Assembly (NCBI GenBank): GCA_035649275.1
Contig: DASRJW010000033.1
Location: 1 to 23,528 of the forward strand
DNA: 23,528 nucleotides
Direction of reading: 5' to 3'
Source of the DNA: Candidatus Krumholzibacteriia bacterium
GTDB lineage: Bacteria; Krumholzibacteriota; Krumholzibacteriia; G020349025
Each line of letters starts with the position of its first letter. The stretch's first letter is position 1. The notes under the pieces were generated by a model, which did no database searches, was not told the origin of the DNA, and was given only the letters and a program-made list of their open reading frames with translations. Shown piece after piece: positions 1 through 6,013 of this stretch. The position numbers were made by a program, and so were the translations under genes.

Positions 1-146
1 GGAGGCGCTGGGTTGGGAATGAATTTCTGCTCTGGCGGCGTGATCGTGGAGAGGGTTGCGAGATCGCTTTGAGCGAACGTGATGGCAGCCCCTACCACGG
101 CGCCGGCGAATACGATCGATACCAGCCCTCTTCCAAGCGCGCTCAT
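1..146 (-). CDS. secreted protein of unknown function, 5' end only
   Basis: Partial gene reading leftwards off the window; 48 complete codons are visible without a stop. The ATG at 146-144 is preceded by AGGAGGG with a 5-base spacer, which is a very good ribosome binding site. The peptide starts MSALGRGLVSIVFAGAVVGA and continues to AITFA|QSD, a signal peptide with one basic residue, a hydrophobic core and a plausible signal peptidase I site near residue 25. The mature start is polar and Pro-rich (TPPEQKFIPNPAP). No family can be named from this much sequence. It lies 76 bases downstream of the glycosyltransferase on the same strand and could be in its operon. Confidence 0.7.
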   Translation of the reverse strand, partial: MSALGRGLVSIVFAGAVVGAAITFAQSDLATLSTITPPEQKFIPNPAP

Positions 147-222
147 CGTAGCCCTCCTTGTCTTGCGCTGTTGACTTCGCTCACTGCACGAACGTTCGAG
201 CTCAGCGGGCGGCCCGTCACCT

Positions 223-1473
223 TTACTTCGGTTCGCCTCGTTCCCGCGCCGCCGGTGTGTGCCTCGTACCGAGGATCTCCTGGTACACGGAAGAATAACT
301 CTGCGCCGACGCCGTGATCGAGAACCGCTGCACCGCCTGCTGCGCCGCGGCGCCGAGCCCGGTGCGGCGGGCGGGATCCTGCCACAGCTCCTGCAACGCC
401 ACGGCGAGGGCACCCTCGTCCCGCGGCGGCACACGCAACGCCGCCTCCCCCACGGTCTCCACGATCTCCGGGATGTCGCTCACGATGCAGGGGCAGCCGG
501 CTGCCATCGCCTCCAGCAAGGCGATCGAATGCCCTTCGTAGGTGGAAGGCAAGACGAAGACATCGAGCATCTTCAGGAGGCGCGGCACGTCGGCGCGGAC
601 GCCAAGCCAGCGGACCCGCCCTTCCAAGCCCAGCCGCACGGCGAGCTCGCGCAGGGCCCGGCGTTCTGGACCATCGCCGATCATCAGGACCTGGACGGAG
701 CTCGCATTCCCCGCCACCACGCCTCTCGGTTGCTCCCCTGCTGGGTGAGCCGACGCACCCTCGAGACGCGCCACCGCGCGCAGCAGCGTGTCGTACCCCT
801 TCGATGCCACCATCCGGCCCACGCAACCGATGACGAAGGGATCCGCCGCCACGCCGAGATCGGCGCGGGGGAGCGGCTGCGCTTGCACGAGCGCCGCGAC
901 ATCGATGCCGTTCGGAATGACGACGATGCGCGCCGCCGGGACACGCAGCCGTGCCGCCGCGCTCTGGCGCACGGCCTCGGAGACTGCCACCAGCCGCCGG
1001 CAGAGCGGGGTCGTCCAGCGCATCACCGTCCGGCGCTTGGCGCTCAGCGCCCAGCCTTCGGTGCTGTGCTCGGTGCTCACCAGCGCAGAGATGCCGGCGA
1101 GCCGCGCCGCCACGCGCCCGAAAGTGTCGGCATAGAAGAGATGGGTGTGCACGACGTCGGGACGCAAGCGCTGCATCAGCGCGAGCAGATCGAAGAGCAG
1201 CCGCGGATCGTTGAGGCGTGAGCGAGCGCAGCCGCGGTAGAGGATGCCGCTGCCGTAGATGTCGTGCGCCAGGGGGTTCGGTTCGGTCAGCGTCACCACG
1301 CCGACGTGCCAGCCGAGAGCGATCTGGGCGCGCATGAGCTGCACCAGGAAGTGCTCGGCGCCGCCCACGTTCAAGTTGTTGATGACATGGACGACGAACA
1401 GGCGACCATCCCAGGTGAGGTCGCTCACCGGCTCGCGCAGCTCGATCTGCTTCAGGAACCAGTTGAACTTCAC
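223..1473 (-). CDS. GT4-family glycosyltransferase
   Basis: A 416-residue GT-B glycosyltransferase expected to transfer a sugar from a nucleotide-sugar donor to a glycan or lipid acceptor at the cytoplasmic face. The N-terminal domain opens with VVHVINNLNVGGAEHFL (Gly-Gly loop near residues 37-38), followed by VVHTHLFYAD and the interdomain segment IVVIPNGID. The C-terminal domain has GCVGRMVASKG, MIGDGPERRAL and the EX7E donor-site motif in YEGHSIALLEAMAAG, then IVSDIPEIVE. I place the start at GTG 1473 because AAGGAG sits 5 bases upstream; a GTG at 1506 would add 11 residues but has no good binding site. It diverges from the lyase-like lipoprotein. Acceptor and linkage cannot be told from sequence; exopolysaccharide or cell-surface glycan synthesis is the likely context. 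Confidence 0.88.
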   Translation of the reverse strand: MKFNWFLKQIELREPVSDLTWDGRLFVVHVINNLNVGGAEHFLVQLMRAQIALGWHVGVVTLTEPNPLAHDIYGSGILYRGCARSRLNDPRLLFDLLALMQRLRPDVVHTHLFYADTFGRVAARLAGISALVSTEHSTEGWALSAKRRTVMRWTTPLCRRLVAVSEAVRQSAAARLRVPAARIVVIPNGIDVAALVQAQPLPRADLGVAADPFVIGCVGRMVASKGYDTLLRAVARLEGASAHPAGEQPRGVVAGNASSVQVLMIGDGPERRALRELAVRLGLEGRVRWLGVRADVPRLLKMLDVFVLPSTYEGHSIALLEAMAAGCPCIVSDIPEIVETVGEAALRVPPRDEGALAVALQELWQDPARRTGLGAAAQQAVQRFSITASAQSYSSVYQEILGTRHTPAARERGEPK

Positions 1474-1551
1474 GGCCACTCCTTGCCCGTTCCCGACCAC
1501 TCTCACATGCCGCCGGGACCGTCAGCAAGTCCAGCATGGCTGCCGCCGCTC

Positions 1552-1580
1552 TTGCTCGCGCTCCCTTCCCTCCTTACACT
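1552..1580 (+). promoter_or_regulatory. candidate sigma70-type promoter for the lyase-like lipoprotein
   Basis: TTGCTC (1552-1557) and TACACT (1575-1580) are separated by exactly 17 bases, 58 bases before the ATG at 1638. A small perfect hairpin (CTGCTC / GAGCAG, 1589-1606) falls at the expected start of the transcript. Pattern match only. Confidence 0.4.
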
Positions 1581-1637
1581 CCCCCGATCTGCTCCTTCGC
1601 GAGCAGCATGTGAACCGTGCAGGAGGTGCGGCCAGCG

Positions 1638-2717
1638 ATGCGACGAACCCATGGAACGAAGCGCCACATAGCAGCATGGCTGGCAGTGGTCGGGCTCGCC
1701 CTGGGCTGCAAGAGCGAGAGCGCGGGCACGCTGCAGATGGACGGTATCTGGATCAGCCCAAAGGATCTCGCTTCCCTTCCCACCGAAGGCCCCTCCTGGG
1801 AGCAGCTCTTCCAGGAAGCGCAGCAACCGGCGGAACATCCGAATCTCTCCGATCAAGACGAGCACACCAACGTGCGCGTTCTCGCCAAGGCCCTCGTCGC
1901 CGCCAGGACCGGTAACGATGACCTGCGTTACCAGGTCGTCGATGCCATCCATGCGGTCATCGGCACGGAGAAAGGGGCGCGCACCCTCGCCGTGGGCCGG
2001 AAGCTCGCGGCCTATGTCATCGCCGCCGAATTGGTGCATCTGCCACCGGAGGAAGACGCGCGCTTCCGAGCCTGGTTGCGCGATCTCTTGGGCAAGGAGC
2101 TGCGCGGTGAGTCGCTGCGTTCGACGCACGAAAGACGTCCGAATAACTGGGGGACCCACGCCGGCGCCAGCCGCGCCGCCGTCGCCGCCTACCTGGGTGA
2201 TCGCGCCGAGATGGAGCGGACGGCACAGGTTTTCCGGGGCTGGCTTGGGGACCGGAGCGCCTATGCCGACTTCGAGTTCGGCGAGCTCGGCTGGCAAGCC
2301 GACCGGGACCATCCAGTGGGGATCAATCCCAAGGGGGCGAGCCGCGACGGCCATTCCCTCGACGGCGTGCTTCCCGACGACCAGCGCCGCGCCGGCGGCG
2401 GCTTCACCTGGCCGCCGCCGCACGAGAACTATGTCTACGGCGCGCTGCAGGGTGCACTCACGCAGGCGATGATCCTGCATCGCGCCGGGTACGACGTCTG
2501 GGAGTGGTCTGACCGGGCGCTGCTCCGCGCCTTCACTTGGCTGCAGCAAGAGGCTCAATACCCGCCCACCGGGGACGATACCTGGCTGGCGCCATTAGTC
2601 GACTCGGTCTACGGCACCCATTTCTGGGATGGGAAGCCGACGCAACCCGGCAAGAACCTCGGCTGGACCGATTGGACGCTCGCTCCTCCTCCGGAGCAAG
2701 TTCCTGCCCGCCCTTGA
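1638..2717 (+). CDS. lipoprotein, alginate-lyase-family-like polysaccharide lyase
   Basis: A 359-residue protein with a lipoprotein signal: basic N-terminus, hydrophobic stretch and lipobox ALGC (Cys24). The ATG at 1638 follows AGGAGGTG at 1621-1628. The body resembles the (alpha/alpha) toroid alginate-lyase superfamily. It has RRPNNWGTHAGASRAA (Asn169, Asn170, His174), which looks like the conserved Asn-Asn motif of those enzymes, then GVLPDDQRRAGGGFTWPPP and HENYVYGALQGAL with conserved-looking Arg, His and Tyr, and a C-terminal GWTDWT. Members of that superfamily cleave uronic-acid polysaccharides by beta-elimination. The substrate is not predictable and the assignment rests on recalled motif resemblance. 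It is probably lipid-anchored and periplasmic or surface-facing. The divergent glycosyltransferase next door fits a glycan-related locus. Confidence 0.6.
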   Translation: MRRTHGTKRHIAAWLAVVGLALGCKSESAGTLQMDGIWISPKDLASLPTEGPSWEQLFQEAQQPAEHPNLSDQDEHTNVRVLAKALVAARTGNDDLRYQVVDAIHAVIGTEKGARTLAVGRKLAAYVIAAELVHLPPEEDARFRAWLRDLLGKELRGESLRSTHERRPNNWGTHAGASRAAVAAYLGDRAEMERTAQVFRGWLGDRSAYADFEFGELGWQADRDHPVGINPKGASRDGHSLDGVLPDDQRRAGGGFTWPPPHENYVYGALQGALTQAMILHRAGYDVWEWSDRALLRAFTWLQQEAQYPPTGDDTWLAPLVDSVYGTHFWDGKPTQPGKNLGWTDWTLAPPPEQVPARP

Positions 2718-2731
2718 GTTCCGCCGTCGCG

Positions 2732-2760
2732 TTGCACCCCCTGGAGCCGGGGCGTATATT
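2732..2760 (+). promoter_or_regulatory. sigma70-type promoter for the SdrD_B-like lipoprotein
   Basis: TTGCAC (2732-2737) and TATATT (2755-2760) are 17 bases apart, close to the sigma70 consensus and unusually AT-rich for this window. Transcription would start near 2767, giving a leader of about 90 bases before the ATG at 2856. Confidence 0.6.
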
Positions 2761-2855
2761 GAAAGTCACCACCCGGCTGTTGATTCGACCGCCATGAGAT
2801 TCTCGGGCCTGCCGTCTACCCGCACGCGGCGGGCGCCACCAAGGAGAAGGAAAAG

Positions 2856-4499
2856 ATGAACCCGAAGATGCGCATCCGGCCGCTCCGGAGCGTGCGTTCG
2901 GCCCCCCTCGTCGCCCTCTGGGCTCTCCCCCTGCTGCTGTTTCTCCCCCACTGTGCGGATCAAATGACCCCCGGTCCTACCCCCAGCGGGGACACCGAAT
3001 TTCAGGGCAACTTCAACCCCGGCTCCGGGGAGCTCGTGTTCCGTGTCGACTCCCCTTCCGGCGAGCCCGAGCCCTTCCTGCGCCTAGTGGCCACCGAGGT
3101 GCAGTTCGACATCGAGGGGCTGCTGCACGCGCGTGTCGCCATTCGCAACACCGGCAACGAGACAGTGCCCGGACCTTCGGGGGTCCTGGTGTCTCACTTT
3201 CAACCCGACTCGGTGCATCCGGACAACGCGATGTGCCCCCTCGAGGTCCCGGGCGATTCCACCGACCCTGGCCCACGCAGAGCTTCCGGCGTGCCGAGGC
3301 CTGGAGCTTCGCCCGCGGACTCGGTGCCGCCCGAGCCACCCATTCCGCCGCTCCCGCCGCCAATCGAGCCGCCGCCGGGAACCTGCTTCTTCGATCACCG
3401 CGGCACCTACGGCGAGGACGGTTTGCTGGCGGGCGGTGAGACCTCGACGCCGGTGGAGTGGATCTTCGCCGGCACCGGCGGGCAGAGCTTCGCCTTCCAT
3501 GCCAGTCTGGTGGTGGAGTACGCGCCCCCGGACGGCGTGATCGGAGGCGTCGTCTTCCAGGACCAGAACGAGAACGGCCAGCGCGACCTGGACGAACCGG
3601 GAATCCCTGGTGTCGGCGTCGGGCTCCAGCTACCGGACCAAGTGCATATCGTGGTCACCGACGAGCGCGGTCGTTATGGCTTCGATGTCCCGGACGCGGG
3701 TCTCTACACCGTGACCATGACGGTTCCCGAAGGCGGCAGGCCGACGACTCCCGCGGAATTGCAGGTGCTCATCGTGCGCCAGAACGACGGCACGCTCTCC
3801 AGCTTCCTCGCAGCCGATTTCGGACTAGTGCGGACGGTGCTGCCAGAGCTCTTCGTCGAAGGCTTCGTCTTCTTCGACCACGACCGCGACGGGCAGCGCG
3901 ATCGCACCGATGAGGGGGTCGCTCAGGTTCAAATCGTGGCGAGCGCGCTCGAGTGCATGCTCCCCGTCACGGGTGTCGCCTTCACCGACACGGACGGCCA
4001 CTACCTGATCCGCGGCCAGAGCGTCGGCTGCCCGCTCCCCTGGCTGGTGGCTCGTCAGCCCGTACCCGGGTACGTGGGCACCACCCCGGATCAGGTGATC
4101 CTGGACAAGTCGGCGGGCAACGGCACACTGCTCCGGGTCGACTTCGGCATCGCGACGGAGGACTCCACCAACCCGGTCAACCTCACCATCGAGGGTCATG
4201 TTTTCTTCGACGCCGACCAGAATGGTGTGTTCGATCCAGGAGAGGCCGGGCTACCGTCCGCCGAGCTCCAGCTGCTGTCACCTTGCGACGTGTTCCGCGG
4301 CACGACGACGGATGCATCGGGGTACTACGTCTTCCCGCCGCTCGTCACCCGCACTTGTCCGGTGACGGGTGTGTGGCAATGGATGCCGACGTACCCGCAG
4401 TACACGACAGCGAACCCCGTGCCGGTCGAGTTGCCGCCGCTGCCGCCGGGGAACCATCTGTTGCGCGTGGACATCGGCGTCTTCCTCCGCCGCCGCTAG
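2856..4499 (+). CDS. envelope lipoprotein with three SdrD_B/Cna_B-like repeats
   Basis: A 547-residue exported protein. The N-terminus is basic, then hydrophobic (ALWALPLLLFLPHC), with a weak lipobox at Cys33. Residues about 45-155 form an unrecognised beta-rich domain, and 158-174 a Pro-rich linker. Three repeats of the SdrD_B/Cna_B type follow, starting near residues 229, 335 and 446. Each opens with a V-F-x-D segment and an Asp/Asn calcium-loop pattern (DQNENGQRDLDE, DHDRDGQRDRTDE, DADQNGVFDPGE), and each carries a TD..G.Y core. Repeats 2 and 3 contain paired Cys that could form disulfides in the periplasm. Such domains are rigid Ca-binding stalks; I see no enzyme, adhesin or sorting domain. 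The start is supported by AAGGAG/GAAGG just upstream. The gene has its own promoter and a strong terminator, so it is probably monocistronic. Confidence 0.75.
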   Translation: MNPKMRIRPLRSVRSAPLVALWALPLLLFLPHCADQMTPGPTPSGDTEFQGNFNPGSGELVFRVDSPSGEPEPFLRLVATEVQFDIEGLLHARVAIRNTGNETVPGPSGVLVSHFQPDSVHPDNAMCPLEVPGDSTDPGPRRASGVPRPGASPADSVPPEPPIPPLPPPIEPPPGTCFFDHRGTYGEDGLLAGGETSTPVEWIFAGTGGQSFAFHASLVVEYAPPDGVIGGVVFQDQNENGQRDLDEPGIPGVGVGLQLPDQVHIVVTDERGRYGFDVPDAGLYTVTMTVPEGGRPTTPAELQVLIVRQNDGTLSSFLAADFGLVRTVLPELFVEGFVFFDHDRDGQRDRTDEGVAQVQIVASALECMLPVTGVAFTDTDGHYLIRGQSVGCPLPWLVARQPVPGYVGTTPDQVILDKSAGNGTLLRVDFGIATEDSTNPVNLTIEGHVFFDADQNGVFDPGEAGLPSAELQLLSPCDVFRGTTTDASGYYVFPPLVTRTCPVTGVWQWMPTYPQYTTANPVPVELPPLPPGNHLLRVDIGVFLRRR

Positions 4500-4501
4500 A
4501 G

Positions 4502-4518
4502 GCGTCGGTTTCCGACGC
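4502..4518 (+). other. small perfect hairpin after the SdrD_B-like gene
   Basis: GCGTCGG / CCGACGC with a TTT loop, directly after the stop codon and 54 bases before the main terminator. It has no T tract of its own. It may protect the mRNA 3' end, or it may be incidental. Confidence 0.4.
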
Positions 4519-4532
4519 TCACGGCGTCGTCA

Positions 4533-4856
4533 TCAGGCGCTCGCAGCGTCGTCTTCGGCAGCAACGCTCCGGAAACGCCGGGAAGTCCTCCCGGCGTTTT
4601 CTTGTCCCGGGGGCACGGCCCGGACGCTGGCCCGCCGGTGGGCGCGCCGCAGGAGCCAGACACCTGCTGCAATGATGCCGAGTGGCAGCAGCGAGAGAAC
4701 CGCCGTGCTCGCGAGGTAGGCACCCTTCGCCGTACCGCTCATGCTGCCGGCACAGGCGGGACAAGCTCGCGCCGCTGCCTCGTGCAGGAGAACGGCAGGC
4801 GCTAGCCCCAAGGCGAGGAGCCGGGGCTTGCTCTCAATGCGAACAGACCAGGACAT
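4533..4856 (-). CDS. small exported CPxC membrane protein, last gene of the oxidase operon
   Basis: A 107-residue frame overlapping the end of the second subunit III gene by 23 bases. It begins MSWSVRIESKPRLLALGL with a signal-like segment through HEAAARA, then ACPACAGSMSG (Cys32, Cys35), a transmembrane helix at about 47-69 (YLASTAVLSLLPLGIIAAGVWLL) and a basic tail RRAHRR. Small proteins with this plan (signal peptide, Cys-Pro-x-Cys, one membrane helix) are, as I recall, found beside cytochrome oxidase genes in several phyla and have no assigned function. A role in copper or thiol handling during oxidase assembly is only a guess. No strong ribosome binding site is visible, so translation may be coupled to the upstream gene. 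The last 20 or so residues are encoded over the opposite-strand terminator and look unconstrained. Confidence 0.6.
   Translation of the reverse strand: MSWSVRIESKPRLLALGLAPAVLLHEAAARACPACAGSMSGTAKGAYLASTAVLSLLPLGIIAAGVWLLRRAHRRASVRAVPPGQENAGRTSRRFRSVAAEDDAASA
4573..4602 (+). terminator. rho-independent terminator of the SdrD_B-like lipoprotein gene
   Basis: An 11-bp perfect stem AAACGCCGGGA (4573-4583) / TCCCGGCGTTT (4589-4599) with the 5-base loop AGTCC, followed by T then CTTG. The T run lies on the + strand side. On the minus strand the stem is followed by CCGGAGCG, so it should act on rightward transcription. It lies 73 bases past the stop codon at 4499. Confidence 0.85.
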
Positions 4857-5400
4857 AGAGCACCGGCCAGAGCAGAACGACGAAACCCCAGTACAAAAGA
4901 CAGGCGCCAACGTCACCAGCACCCTGGCGCAGCCGCCGCACCGTGAGGAGCAGTGCGACGAGCCCGCCCAGGACATGCACGGCGTGGGTCCCCACGAGAG
5001 TGTAGAACGTCGCCCCGTAAGGACTCGACGAGACGCGCAAGCCATGCGCGAGCAGCCGGGCCCATTCGATCCCCTGGATGCAGAGGAAGCCTGCACCGAG
5101 CAGCGCGCCCTCTTGCAGCGCTCGCAAGCGCCGTGCGTGTCGTGGCTCCCGGTGCGCCCGCCATACCAGGAAGCCGCTCGCGCCCAGGAGAAGCATGTTC
5201 GCCAGGCTGACGAGGAGCGGCAAGCGTGGCTGCCCCGCGGGCGGCCAGGTGCCAGCGCCGGCGCGAAGGACGAGGGTGGCGCTGATCAAGCCGCTGAAGA
5301 GCATGAGCGCGGCCCCGACGTAGAGAGCCGTGCCGAGCGTCGCGTTCGACACCGCCGGCGATGGCGCCCTGCCCCCACCACGATCGTCTTCGAAACCCAA
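4834..5400 (-). CDS. second cytochrome c oxidase subunit III-like protein
   Basis: A 188-residue, five-helix membrane protein of the cytochrome c oxidase subunit III family. The diagnostic part is FYTLVGTHAVHVLGGLVAL, matching the FYxLTGfHxxHV signature, followed by YWGFVVLLWPVLYVL. The start is TTG 5400, chosen because AGGAGG lies 6 bases upstream (5412-5407); an ATG at 5457 would overlap the preceding gene by 37 bases and has no such site. In the first helix the family's Ser-Glu (present as residues 32-33 of the preceding gene) is replaced by Ala30-Ala31. It could be a structural second subunit III or a diverged subunit with another role. Its stop overlaps the small CPxC gene. Confidence 0.8.
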   Translation of the reverse strand: MGFEDDRGGGRAPSPAVSNATLGTALYVGAALMLFSGLISATLVLRAGAGTWPPAGQPRLPLLVSLANMLLLGASGFLVWRAHREPRHARRLRALQEGALLGAGFLCIQGIEWARLLAHGLRVSSSPYGATFYTLVGTHAVHVLGGLVALLLTVRRLRQGAGDVGACLLYWGFVVLLWPVLYVLVCSH

Positions 5401-5420
5401 CAGCGACCTCCTCGCACCCG

Positions 5421-6002
5421 CTACGGCACGGGGTACAAGAGCGGGAAGTACACGCACCAGACGAGACCGAGGAAGAGCCAGTACAACGCCAGTGTGCCGG
5501 CACGCCCATGGTTCGTGCCACGGCGGTCCATGAGCAGCAGGGACGCCATCGCCAGCACCCCGGCGAGCACGTGCACCGCATGCACCCCCGTCATCAGGAA
5601 CCAGTGCGCCCAGAAGCGATGCGTACCGAGACCATGCCCTTCCGCGAGCGCACGGGCGTACTCCATGCCCGTGCAGGCGAGGTAGGCCACACCAAGGACG
5701 ATGGTGGCCGCGAGCCAGTTTCGAACTGTTCGCCGCGCCCCGCGTCGTGCTGCAGCCGCAGCCTGCGCCATGGTGCCGCAGCTCGCGAGCAGCACCGCCA
5801 TCCCCACGGCGCCGAGGTCACGTTGCAGGGCGTGGCTCTCCGCCGCCCAGTCGGGACGGTGGTTGACGAGATAGACGACGAGCATCCCGGCGAAGATGGC
5901 AGCTTCCGAGGCGAGGAACCACCACATGCCGAGCCTCTCGGTGGGAACCCGCGGTCCGGCGGCTGCTTTTCCCTCCAGCGTTCCGGCGAGACTCGGATCC
6001 AC
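5421..6002 (-). CDS. coxC: cytochrome c oxidase subunit III
   Basis: A 193-residue, five-helix subunit III. Helix 1 has GMWWFLASEAAIFAGM with the conserved Ser32-Glu33. Later segments are HRFWAHWFLMTGVHAVHVLAG, containing the TGxHxxHV signature, and LYWLFLGLVWCVYFPLLY. Subunit III binds lipid and stabilises proton uptake into the D-channel of subunit I; it holds no metal. At 193 residues it is the short form lacking the first two helices of the seven-helix version. It starts with GTG 6002, with AGGGGAG 5 bases upstream, 11 bases after the coxA stop. The usual YWHFVD of helix VII is YWLFLG here. Confidence 0.9.
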   Translation of the reverse strand: MDPSLAGTLEGKAAAGPRVPTERLGMWWFLASEAAIFAGMLVVYLVNHRPDWAAESHALQRDLGAVGMAVLLASCGTMAQAAAAARRGARRTVRNWLAATIVLGVAYLACTGMEYARALAEGHGLGTHRFWAHWFLMTGVHAVHVLAGVLAMASLLLMDRRGTNHGRAGTLALYWLFLGLVWCVYFPLLYPVP

Positions 6003-6013
6003 GTCGACTCCCC

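Noticed and set aside
1474-1506. GTG 1506 as the glycosyltransferase start.
   Set aside because: GTG 1473 has AAGGAG at a 5-base spacing; the upstream 11 residues have no supporting site.
3957-3971. LPVTG in the second SdrD_B-like repeat, resembling a sortase LPxTG motif.
   Set aside because: It lies inside a repeat, far from the C-terminus, with no following membrane helix or basic tail. The organism appears to be Gram-negative.
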